A DNA stretch of 64,000 nucleotides. Origin: Gemmatimonadota bacterium (GTDB taxonomy: Bacteria > Gemmatimonadota > Gemmatimonadetes > Longimicrobiales > Gaopeijiaceae). The notes beneath the pieces were generated by a model that ran no database searches, was not told the DNA's origin, and saw only the letters and a list, made by a program, of their open reading frames with translations. This document shows positions 7,824 through 16,135 of the stretch, in pieces. The first letter of the stretch is position 1; the number at the start of each line of letters is the position of its first letter. The translations under genes and the position numbers were made by a program. The DNA is taken from NCBI GenBank assembly GCA_041390105.1, contig JAWKQO010000003.1, forward strand, positions 682,001 to 746,000. Reading direction: 5' to 3'.

Positions 7824-10800
7824 TCAGAAGCTTACGCGGATGGACGTGGTGATCTGTTGCGGCAGCGGAATATTGTTCTGGTACATGAACATCCGGCCGC
7901 CGCTGCTGAACATCACCTCCGGGTCACCGGCGGTCCAATCCGTGAACGTCAACAGATTGCGCGCCGACACCTGCCACACCGCCCGACTCATCTTGTAGCC
8001 CTCGATGAAGCGCCGAGGGATGTCATAGGTCATCGAGAGCTCCTTGAGTCGGATGAAGCTCACATCGTTGACCCAGGAGTCGATGATCTGATCGCTGCTC
8101 TGCACGGTGGCCTGCATGATCGGATCCCACTCCTCCGGGAACGCGTTCTCGCGGCAGACAGAGTAGAGCCGGCATCGTTGGCGGAGCGTATTGTCGAAGC
8201 GCTTGTGCCCTTGCTCCGACGTGAAGAGCGCGTGGAAGCTGAGGTTGTCTCCCAGAGAGACGTCCGTCGACAGCGAAAACTCCCACGGGGCAATGGCACG
8301 ACCCAGGTCCAAGCGGGGCGCGATGGTGTTGCCCCCCGCGTCGAAGCAGGGCGTCGTCCCGCCTCGCCCATCGTTGCAGAGCGCGTTGGTAGCTCGACCG
8401 TTCGCGTCCAACTCTGCACTGACCACGTCCACACCGAACCAGCTGAAGGGTGCGTGACCGACGCGGTGCTCCATCGAGCTCCAGCTGTTGAACACGATCG
8501 TCGTGTCGCCGGGCTCACCCGATAGTTGAAGGATCTCGGAATCGTTGTAGGACATGTTGAAGCCCATGTCCCAGCTGAAGCCCTGACGCTCCAGCATGCG
8601 GGCGTTGAGCGCGAGCTCCAGTCCGTCGTTCACGATCCGGCCTGCGTTGACGAACTGCTGGCCGGTGAAGCCACCGGAAGGCGGCAGATCCCGCTGCAGG
8701 ATCGCCCCCTTGGTCAGCTTGTGATAGTAGGTGAACTGCAGACCGAGCCGGCTGTCTATGAGCTCGGAATCGAACCCGACCTCGGTCTCCTCGCCGATCT
8801 CGGCGGTGAGGTCCGGGTTGCCGACCGTGTTGGGAGTGACCCCCGCGGTGCCCTGCGGGCCCGTCACCGGAGTCCACGTGCGGAGCGCCGAGAACGAGGC
8901 AGGCTGCTCTCCGGACTGGCCCCAGGCCAGGCGCAGGCGGAAGCCGTTGAGCCACGACGGGGCCACGTCCTCCCACCACCCTTCCTCGTTCATCACCCAG
9001 GACAGAGAGGCTTTGGGATACGTCACCAGGTCGATGTCGGAGCCGAAGGCGCTGTTGTTGTCGACTCGGACCGCCCCTGTCAGGAACAGTCGGTCACGCC
9101 AACCCAAGGTCTCCTGCACATAGAAACCCAGGGTGTTGTCGCCGACCCGATTGTTCTGCGGTGTGTCCTGGATCGCCGTGGCGGTAATGGTGCTGAGGCC
9201 AGGGCCTGCGAACTGCTGACCGCCCGCAGATAAGAAGCTGATCGTTCTCGTGTAGTACTGGGCACCGACCGATGTGGCCGACGTGAGCGTCGGCGAGATC
9301 CGCCAGTCGGCGGTGCCTGACAGGTCCGTGGTCGAGAACAGCGTCGAGGTGCGCGCCTCGTTACGGAACCCACGCGCACCCACGGCGCCCAACGAAGCGA
9401 GCGCGGTATCGTTGGTCTGAAACTCACGGAGGGCCACGTCGAGCTGTCCGGTGTAGTCGACCCCGGTGGTCAGACGCGTCGTGAGCCATTCGACCGGCGT
9501 GAACGTGAAGGTGGCGCCGCCGGAGAAGCGGTCGAGGTCCTGGTGGTTCTCCAATGAGCGGTCGCGCACCGGCACGCCAACCACGGGCACGCCTTCGAAG
9601 ACGTCGCAGCCGAAGCCCGGATTGGTGCGGCAGCGGTGCTCCGGCAGGAAGCGCGGGCTTCCGAATTCCAGGCCCTCGATGATGCTGGAGAACCCGTCCG
9701 TCGCGATGCGGTCCCGACTGTTGGTGTACCCCATGTTGACGTTCAGGCCGAGGTTGTCGGCCAGACGGGTATCGATGTTGGTGCGCAGGTTGAGCCGCTT
9801 GGCCCAGTTCCAGCTGTAGACCCCTTCCTCTCGGGAGTACGTGGTCGAGAAGAAGTACTGCGTGTCCTGCGACCCTCCACTGAGATTTCCGCTGTACGAT
9901 TGCACGGGGCCGTACGTGAAGATCTCACGGCCCAGTGCATTCATATGGTCGACCATGTTCAGCGAGTACACCTCGTTGGTCGAGGGATCACGCCAATAGT
10001 TCTCATAGCCCACCTTGTCCACGGGATTGGCCAGGTAGTTGAACCCTTGCCGGATCGTGAGGTCGACCCGCGCCCGGCCTTCACGGCCTCGCTTGGTGAT
10101 GATGTTGACCACCCCTCGTGACGCCTCCGTGCCGTACAGTGTGGCGGCAGCAGGGCCCTTGAGCACTTCGATCTTCTCGATCTGTTCGGGGTCCAGGCTG
10201 CTCAGGATTCCACGCACGCCCGCGTTGTTGCCGAAGGCGTAGCCCGAGGTCTCCTCGTTGTTGGCGCGGACGCCATCGATGTAGACGAGTGGCTGGCCAT
10301 CCAGCGAGAAGGTGGACGCCCCGCGAATCCGCATCCGTGGCGCCACTCCGACCTGCCCGCCGCCCATCATGTTGACGCTGGGCGTACGACCGCGGAGCAC
10401 CGACTGCACATCGGCGATGGCCGCCTTTTCGGTGACGCCCGCTGCGTCCAGCGACCCCACGGCGTTGCCGATCGCCCGCACGCGAGTGCCACCCGGGACG
10501 CCGGTCACGACGATCTCGTCCATGGCCAGGGCCTGCTCGGCCAGTCGGAAGTCGTGCACGACGGTGCCACCCGGTGTCACGGTAATCTGCGTGGTCACCG
10601 TCTCGTAGCCGATCAGCTCGGCCCGGATCGTGTGAGTGCCATCCGGGACGTTCTGAAGCAGGTAGCGCCCTTCGTCATTGGAGAGGGTGCCCAGATCGAG
10701 GGCTGCGATATAGATCTGGGCCGAAGGGATCGGCTGACCGGTGCGGGCATCGGTGACGCGGCCGGTGACCGACCCCACCAAGGCGAACGGGCGCGGAACC

Positions 10801-10952
10801 ACCGCCGGGATCAGAGCCCGGTCGACGTCTCCCGCGAAGCGGAGCTCGGACGCGGTGGCATCCTGGGAAGCGACCTGCCAATCGAGCAGCGCGCCGGTCG
10901 CGGCCGGCGCGGGACCGGCCATCAAGGACACGGACAATAAGAGCGACCACAT
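7824..10952 (-). CDS. SusC/RagA-type TonB-linked outer-membrane transporter
   Basis: TonB-dependent outer-membrane channel paired with the SusD-like lipoprotein downstream. Order in the 1042-residue product: signal peptide (MWSLLLSVSLMAG), carboxypeptidase-regulatory-like domain beginning GRVTDARTGQPIPSAQ (about residues 45-125), a TonB-box-like MDEIVVTG, plug domain with YIDGVRANNEE and IEKIEVLKGPAAATLYG, then the 22-strand barrel ending in an aromatic residue (RVSF). I chose the ATG at 10952 because GGAGGT sits 4 bases before it and the signal peptide begins there; an in-frame start 15 codons earlier adds nothing recognisable. It is the first gene of the left-pointing putative taurine operon. 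Confidence 0.92.
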   Translation of the reverse strand: MWSLLLSVSLMAGPAPAATGALLDWQVASQDATASELRFAGDVDRALIPAVVPRPFALVGSVTGRVTDARTGQPIPSAQIYIAALDLGTLSNDEGRYLLQNVPDGTHTIRAELIGYETVTTQITVTPGGTVVHDFRLAEQALAMDEIVVTGVPGGTRVRAIGNAVGSLDAAGVTEKAAIADVQSVLRGRTPSVNMMGGGQVGVAPRMRIRGASTFSLDGQPLVYIDGVRANNEETSGYAFGNNAGVRGILSSLDPEQIEKIEVLKGPAAATLYGTEASRGVVNIITKRGREGRARVDLTIRQGFNYLANPVDKVGYENYWRDPSTNEVYSLNMVDHMNALGREIFTYGPVQSYSGNLSGGSQDTQYFFSTTYSREEGVYSWNWAKRLNLRTNIDTRLADNLGLNVNMGYTNSRDRIATDGFSSIIEGLEFGSPRFLPEHRCRTNPGFGCDVFEGVPVVGVPVRDRSLENHQDLDRFSGGATFTFTPVEWLTTRLTTGVDYTGQLDVALREFQTNDTALASLGAVGARGFRNEARTSTLFSTTDLSGTADWRISPTLTSATSVGAQYYTRTISFLSAGGQQFAGPGLSTITATAIQDTPQNNRVGDNTLGFYVQETLGWRDRLFLTGAVRVDNNSAFGSDIDLVTYPKASLSWVMNEEGWWEDVAPSWLNGFRLRLAWGQSGEQPASFSALRTWTPVTGPQGTAGVTPNTVGNPDLTAEIGEETEVGFDSELIDSRLGLQFTYYHKLTKGAILQRDLPPSGGFTGQQFVNAGRIVNDGLELALNARMLERQGFSWDMGFNMSYNDSEILQLSGEPGDTTIVFNSWSSMEHRVGHAPFSWFGVDVVSAELDANGRATNALCNDGRGGTTPCFDAGGNTIAPRLDLGRAIAPWEFSLSTDVSLGDNLSFHALFTSEQGHKRFDNTLRQRCRLYSVCRENAFPEEWDPIMQATVQSSDQIIDSWVNDVSFIRLKELSMTYDIPRRFIEGYKMSRAVWQVSARNLLTFTDWTAGDPEVMFSSGGRMFMYQNNIPLPQQITTSIRVSF

Positions 10953-11412
10953 AGGACCTCCGTGAGGTGCGTGAGACCCATTCAGTGCATCTATCACTCA
11001 CCGCGTATGGGAGGGCGTGAGCCCTCGGGGGCCGCGGAAAAGTGCGCTCGTTGTCCTGTCGGACGCCGTGGCGCCGTCATCGAATCCCGCTACTTCACAC
11101 TACCTCCTACCTGAAGGCGCACCGTCCCGGCCCGGTCATCGGGAGGGAACGGGCTGCCCGGACTCCTGTCATCCTGCCAGCGTGGCCCCCGTGGTCTTTC
11201 CGGGGCGGGTCCGCCTTTCGGTGGGATTCCGGGTGTTCCGGGATACTTGGGCTCGGTCAGTCGGCCCGCAAGGTGCGGTGAGTGGCGGCGGCCTGCGCCC
11301 GGTGGGCTCGCGCAACTGGTGCAGGGACGTTAGCTCTGCGGTGAACACGGACCGGTCGGGGCGTCGGACCCCCTACCGCTCTCTTCGAACTGCGTCCGAC
11401 CAGGTGTCGACG
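10953..11412. other. Divergent intergenic region, no gene seen
   Basis: This 460-base gap separates the susC-like gene from the dehydrogenase at 11413. An open frame runs rightwards through much of it, but the translation is low-complexity Arg/Pro/Ser with no recognisable similarity, so I treat it as non-coding. The susC leader holds a 6-bp hairpin (11011-11016 with 11021-11026, 4-base loop). I could not pick a convincing promoter. Confidence 0.5.
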
Positions 11413-12318
11413 ATGGTTGAGCCAGGCAGGACTCGAATCGGCTGGATCGGGCTGGGGGTGATGGGCCGGAGCATGTGCGGCCACCTGATGGAGCGTGGCT
11501 TCGAGGCGACGGTCTTCACCCGGACGCGATCGACGGCAGACGGCTTGTTGGCGCGGGGCGCACACTGGGCCGCCAGCCCCAAGGAGGTCGCGGCACGCAG
11601 CGACGTCGTCTTCAGCATCGTCGGATTCCCGAGGGACGTTCGGGAGGTGATGCTGGGTGAAGAGGGCGTGCTGGCGGGATGCCGGGCCGGAAGCGTAGTG
11701 GTGGACATGACCACCAGCGACCCCTCCCTGGCCGTGGAACTCTACGAGGCCGCCCGCGCGCGCGGCGTCTCGAGTGTGGATGCACCGGTGTCCGGCGGCG
11801 ACATCGGGGCTCGGGAGGGGCGGCTCTCCATCATGATCGGTGGAGACGCCGACGTGGTCGACGCCTTGACCCCCTGCTGGGAAGCGATGGGCAAGGCCTA
11901 TGTGCGCCAGGGCGGACCTGGGGCGGGCCAACACACCAAGATGGTCAACCAGACGCTCATCGCGTCGGGAATGGTCGGCGTTTGCGAGGGCCTCCTGTAT
12001 GCCTATAAGGCCGGCCTCGACCTGGAGCGCGTAATGCAGTCGGTCGCTTCGGGAGCGGCGGGCAGTTGGTCTCTGTCGAACTACGGCCCCCGCATGATCG
12101 CCAACAACTTCGACCCCGGTTTCTTCGTCGAGCACTTCGTCAAAGACATGGGGATCGCTCTGTCCGAGGCCAGTCGGATGGGGTTGGCACTACCCGGTCT
12201 CGCGCTGGCGCACCAGCTCTACATCGCACTTCAAGCGCAGGGGGGCAGCCGCAAAGGAACCCACGCGCTCCAGTTGGCTCTGGCGCGACTCTCCGACATC
12301 GACTGGGAGAGGCGCTGA
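11413..12318 (+). CDS. Beta-hydroxyacid dehydrogenase (3-hydroxyisobutyrate dehydrogenase family)
   Basis: NAD(P)-dependent oxidoreductase of 301 residues. The Rossmann motif GLGVMGRSM lies at about residues 13-21, followed by the substrate-binding DAPVSGGDIGAREG block and KMVNQTLIASGMVG with the catalytic lysine. The family covers 3-hydroxyisobutyrate, tartronate semialdehyde and 3-sulfolactaldehyde reductases. The exact substrate cannot be read from the sequence, but a short-chain aldehyde acid made by neighbouring pathways is conceivable. The ATG at 11413 directly precedes the Rossmann strand; the frame stays open 132 codons upstream, but that part looks non-coding. It is divergent from the susC-like gene and is followed after 5 bases by a GNAT gene. 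Confidence 0.85.
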   Translation: MVEPGRTRIGWIGLGVMGRSMCGHLMERGFEATVFTRTRSTADGLLARGAHWAASPKEVAARSDVVFSIVGFPRDVREVMLGEEGVLAGCRAGSVVVDMTTSDPSLAVELYEAARARGVSSVDAPVSGGDIGAREGRLSIMIGGDADVVDALTPCWEAMGKAYVRQGGPGAGQHTKMVNQTLIASGMVGVCEGLLYAYKAGLDLERVMQSVASGAAGSWSLSNYGPRMIANNFDPGFFVEHFVKDMGIALSEASRMGLALPGLALAHQLYIALQAQGGSRKGTHALQLALARLSDIDWERR

Positions 12319-12323
12319 CCTCC

Positions 12324-12806
12324 GTGGGGGGGCAGCAGGCAGCGGGGGTGCGTCTGGCCGGCCCTGCGGACGCGGCGACGCTCGCTCGCCTCCGCTACTC
12401 GTTCCGCGCCGAGATCGGCCATGTGACGGAGGCGGAAGCCGATTTCCTGCCCCGATGCGAGAAGTGGATGCGTCAGCGTTTGGGCCCCACCTCTCCGTGG
12501 CGTTGCTGGGTGGTCGAGGCCGACGGCGGCGTAGTCGGTCAGCTTTGGGCGCAGCGCATCGAAAAGCTCCCCAACCCCGTGTCCGAGCTGGAGCACCACG
12601 CGTACATCACCAATGTCTATGTGGCGCCCGAGCGGCGCGGAGAAGGCCTCGGCACGCGGCTTCTGGAGGCTGCGCTGGCCTGGATCCGTTCGCAGGACAT
12701 CGATGCGGTGGTGCTGTGGCCCACCGCCCGCAGCCGCACGCTGTACGCGCGTTACGGGTTCGTGGAGCGCGGCGACTGTATGGAGCGCCGCGCGTCTAGC
12801 GGGTGA
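12324..12806 (+). CDS. GNAT-family N-acetyltransferase
   Basis: Acetyl-CoA-dependent N-acetyltransferase, about 160 residues. The acetyl-CoA loop is visible as VAPERRGEGLGTRLLEAAL (about residues 95-113), with a preceding beta strand YITNVY and a C-terminal ARYGFVERG typical of the fold. A GTG start 5 bases after the dehydrogenase stop is chosen because it suggests translational coupling; a second in-frame GTG lies at 12348. The 3' end overlaps the convergent amidohydrolase by 11 bases. The substrate is unknown. Confidence 0.82.
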   Translation: MGGQQAAGVRLAGPADAATLARLRYSFRAEIGHVTEAEADFLPRCEKWMRQRLGPTSPWRCWVVEADGGVVGQLWAQRIEKLPNPVSELEHHAYITNVYVAPERRGEGLGTRLLEAALAWIRSQDIDAVVLWPTARSRTLYARYGFVERGDCMERRASSG

Positions 12807-14544
12807 AGACCGAGCGGCCGCGCGAGAACGTCTCCACGATTGGAATGTCCGCCAGCGCGCCAACGTCCGCAGTGAGCGGGTTCTCCCCGAGAATCACCAG
12901 GTCCGCCTGCTTCCCAACGGTAATGGAGCCCTTGGTGTCCTCCTCGAAGTACTGATAAGCCGCACCCAAGGTGACCGCGTTCAAGGCTTCCATGACCGTG
13001 GCCCGCTGATCCGGCCCCAGCACGTAGCCGCTTCGCGTCTTCCGGTTCACAGTGATCGAGACCAGACGCATGATGTCCGGGGGCACCACGGACGCGTCGT
13101 TGTGCACCGTGAAGTGGACTCCCCGATCGATGGCCCAACGCACGGGACTGATGTTGCTGGCGCGCTCCTCACCGAAGGAGCGCCGATGCCAGTCGCCCCA
13201 GAAGAACGCGTGCGCCGAGAAGAACGACGGGACGATGCCCAACTCGGCAGCCTCGTCCAGCTGGTCGGCGCGCATGAGCTGGGCGTGGATGATGACGGAC
13301 CGGTGGTCCGGCATCGGAGTCATGCCGGCCACGCCCTCCCGCACGCCTTCGATCATGAGGTCCATGGCCGCGTCCCCGTTGGCGTGCGCCAGATAGGGGA
13401 CCCCCCGCTGGATGAGGGCCGCCGCCTTGGTCTTGTATTCATCCGGGTCCATGGTCCCGTAGGCCGTATAGTCGGCCGGCGCACCGGGAGGGCCCTCGTC
13501 ATAGGGCTGTGTGACCCAGGCGGTACGCCCTTGAGGTGAGCCGTCCAGCACGAACTTCACGCCCGCGACACGCATCCCGTTGCTGTAGCCGGGCTCGTAG
13601 TGCACCTCGTTGCTCAAGATGCCATCCGCGCTCGAGAACACCGCCAGGTCCGCGTGTAGCGGCTCGCGCGCGGCCACTGCCCGCAGGGCGCGGATCATGT
13701 CGGGGCTCGTACCTCCCCCATTCTGGATCGTGGTGGTGCCGTAACCGAGATAGACGTCGATCGAAGCGCGGACCAGTTCGTCCAGATCCTCCTGGGTCTG
13801 CTCTTGCTGGGGGCCCGTGTCGATCAGGCGCCCAGCACGCTCCTCGAGGACACCATTGGGCTCACGGGAGCCGGCAACCCGACGGATATGTCCTCCGGGC
13901 GGGTCGTCCGTGGCGGCCGTGATCCCACTGACTTCCAGTGCTTTGGAGTTGACGGCACGCAGGTGGCCAGATACGTGTGTCAGCACGATCGGGTGTTCGG
14001 TCGAGATCCGGTCCAGGTCGAACCGCGTAGGGTGGCGCCCCTCCGCAAGCAGCGCGTCGTCATACCCCCGACCCATCACCGCCTCCCCGGGCGGGATGTC
14101 GTGGTCGTCGATCCACCTGCGCACCTTGCCCACCAGATCGTCGATGTTCTCGACATCCCCCACCGGGGGTGGGTGCAGGCCGAGCGATCGCAGCGCGTCG
14201 CCCGCTCCCGTGAAGTGACCGTGCGCATCGATGAAGCCGGGGAGCAGGGCGCGGCCGCCCAGCTCGACCACGCGGGTCTGATCGCCGAGCAGGGCCATCA
14301 CGTCCTCGCGAGTCCCCACGGCTACGATCGTCTCGCCTCGCACCGCGACCGCTTCGGCCGATGAACGAGCCGGATCCATGGTCACGATGTTGTCGCCGAC
14401 GAAGATCGTGTCCGCGGGTGCATCGGACGGAGCGCACGCCCCCAGACCCAGTAGCCCAACCAGGCTGGCCATCAGAAGGGGTCGGGGCGCTGGAACCGGG
14501 CGCGCCGCTGGGGGAGCGGAGGGAGTCGAAGCCGCGAGGAACAT
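12796..14544 (-). CDS. YtcJ-like exported amidohydrolase (lipoprotein), full length
   Basis: Predicted lipoprotein (signal peptide ending LGLGAC, Cys about 36) with a YtcJ-type amidohydrolase domain, 582 residues. Motifs: FVGDNIVTMDP at the start of the composite domain, GFIDAHGHF (HxH metal pair), HANGDAAMD, DHRSVIIHAQ, HNDASVVPPD (metal aspartate), and GSITVGKQADLVIL. The ATG at 14544 has GGAGGTG a few bases upstream. It is a close paralogue of the truncated enzyme at the left edge; the two bracket the putative taurine operon. The family includes hydrolases of N-substituted amides and formamides, so release of an amine such as taurine from an N-acyl conjugate is one possible role, but this is speculation. 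Confidence 0.9.
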   Translation of the reverse strand: MFLAASTPSAPPAARPVPAPRPLLMASLVGLLGLGACAPSDAPADTIFVGDNIVTMDPARSSAEAVAVRGETIVAVGTREDVMALLGDQTRVVELGGRALLPGFIDAHGHFTGAGDALRSLGLHPPPVGDVENIDDLVGKVRRWIDDHDIPPGEAVMGRGYDDALLAEGRHPTRFDLDRISTEHPIVLTHVSGHLRAVNSKALEVSGITAATDDPPGGHIRRVAGSREPNGVLEERAGRLIDTGPQQEQTQEDLDELVRASIDVYLGYGTTTIQNGGGTSPDMIRALRAVAAREPLHADLAVFSSADGILSNEVHYEPGYSNGMRVAGVKFVLDGSPQGRTAWVTQPYDEGPPGAPADYTAYGTMDPDEYKTKAAALIQRGVPYLAHANGDAAMDLMIEGVREGVAGMTPMPDHRSVIIHAQLMRADQLDEAAELGIVPSFFSAHAFFWGDWHRRSFGEERASNISPVRWAIDRGVHFTVHNDASVVPPDIMRLVSITVNRKTRSGYVLGPDQRATVMEALNAVTLGAAYQYFEEDTKGSITVGKQADLVILGENPLTADVGALADIPIVETFSRGRSVFTR

Positions 14545-14790
14545 CGTCACACCTCCGGAACGAGGGGAGTGCACCCGGGCCGATCTTAGAGGGCGGCGGC
14601 GCTCGACCGCAACGCTGGAGCCGGCGCCGCTCCGTCCAGTGGAGGGCGGTTACGCATGCTCCGGTGCAGGTCACGTGCATGTCGGCAGGGCCGGTCCGCT
14701 CCCTTGCCTGCGGCCTGCGGCCTGGGCTAGCGTGCCCAACCGTCCTCTGCGCACCGGCTCCAAAGCGGGCGTCGCGCCCGCACCATCCCC

Positions 14791-16101
14791 ATGATCTCAC
14801 GACGAGGCTTCATCGCCACCGCCGGCCTGGCCGGCGTCGCCACAGCGGTCGCGGGCCCCGTCCAAGCCGCCCCGGCCGGACCACAGCAGGCGCTCCCCCC
14901 GCTGAACCGGCCCAGCGGCGCACCCCATGAGGTGGCGCGTGACGAGGCCTACTGGGGTCGCGTGGCCGCCTACTACCAGATCGGGAGCGGCTACACCAAC
15001 CTGGAGGCCGGCTACTGGGGCATGATGGCCGCGCCCGTGCTCGCCCAGTTCCACGGACACATCGACCGCGTCAATCGCGACAACTCCTACTACGCTCGCC
15101 GAGAGTACGATCGGGATCTGACGGCGGCCCGTGAGCGGGTCGCTCGCTTCGTGGGCGCCAAGCCCTCCGAGATCGCCTTTACGCGGGGCGCCACCGAGGC
15201 GCTGCAGCGGCTGATCATCCAGTACCGCCCGGTCGGGGCCGGCGATGCGGTGATCTACGCCGACCTCGACTACAGCTCCATGCAGACGGCCATGAGGGCG
15301 CTGGCGGAGCAGCGGGGCGCCACGCTGGTGCGCTTCGACCTCCCGGAGCCGGCCACGCGCCAAGGTGTGCTCGACTCGTATGCGCAGATTCTGGAACGCA
15401 CATCGAAGGCTCGCCTGCTCCTGCTGACGCATCTCAACAACAAGACCGGGCTCATCATCCCGGTCAAAGAGATCGCCGCGATGGCGCGCGCGCGCGGAGT
15501 CGACGTGGTGGTCGACGCGGCCCACTCGTTCGGGCAGTGCGATCTCCGACTGGATGACCTGGGCGCCGACTTCGTGGGGCTGAACCTGCACAAGTGGTTG
15601 GGGGCCCCTGTCGGGGCAGGGCTGATGTACGTGAAGGAGGGCCGACTGGACGACCTCGACCCCATGTTGGGTGAGGAGGACAACGGCCGCATCGACAGCC
15701 GCATCCACACCGGGACCACCAACTTCGCCACCTTCCTCAGCGTGCCTGCCGCTCTGGACTTCCACGACGCCGTGGGTGGTCCGCACAAAGCGGCGCGCGT
15801 GCGCTATCTGCGGGACCGCTGGGTCGGTGCCGTGCGAGGCACCCGTGGCATCGATGTCCTCACGCCCGACGATGCGGAGCTGGTGGCCGCCATCACCTCG
15901 TTCCGACTACACGGCCGCGGTGGGCGGACCGAGAACCAGGCGGTGGTGGCAGAGCTTCTGGACCGCTGGGGCATCTTCACGGTGTGGCGCACGGGAGTGG
16001 CAGCGGGCGACTGCGTGCGCGTCACTCCGGCGCTCTACAACACGCCGGCGGATGTGGACCAGTTGGCAGCTGCGCTCACGGAGTTGGCCGCGGCGGTGTA
16101 G
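14791..16101 (+). CDS. Tat-exported class V aminotransferase-fold enzyme
   Basis: PLP-dependent enzyme of 436 residues resembling isopenicillin-N epimerase/cysteine desulfurase-like proteins. The N-terminus is a twin-arginine signal (SRRGFIATAGLAGVA with AQA-like cleavage near residue 27), so the folded holoenzyme is probably exported to the periplasm. The fold is shown by FTRGATEALQ, LLLTHLNNKTG, VDAAHSFGQ (PLP aspartate and histidine region) and LNLHKWLGAPVGAGL with the Schiff-base lysine. Aminotransferases outside the cytosol are unusual; the substrate is unknown. It is transcribed away from the amidohydrolase, with a 246-base gap in which I see no gene. Confidence 0.85.
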   Translation: MISRRGFIATAGLAGVATAVAGPVQAAPAGPQQALPPLNRPSGAPHEVARDEAYWGRVAAYYQIGSGYTNLEAGYWGMMAAPVLAQFHGHIDRVNRDNSYYARREYDRDLTAARERVARFVGAKPSEIAFTRGATEALQRLIIQYRPVGAGDAVIYADLDYSSMQTAMRALAEQRGATLVRFDLPEPATRQGVLDSYAQILERTSKARLLLLTHLNNKTGLIIPVKEIAAMARARGVDVVVDAAHSFGQCDLRLDDLGADFVGLNLHKWLGAPVGAGLMYVKEGRLDDLDPMLGEEDNGRIDSRIHTGTTNFATFLSVPAALDFHDAVGGPHKAARVRYLRDRWVGAVRGTRGIDVLTPDDAELVAAITSFRLHGRGGRTENQAVVAELLDRWGIFTVWRTGVAAGDCVRVTPALYNTPADVDQLAAALTELAAAV

Positions 16102-16135
16102 CCCGCGGGGAGCGTCCCTTCGAAGCGGCGCCGCC

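Noticed and set aside
11017..11412. N-terminal extension of the beta-hydroxyacid dehydrogenase
   Set aside because: The Rossmann motif starts right after the ATG at 11413; the upstream translation is low-complexity and matches nothing.
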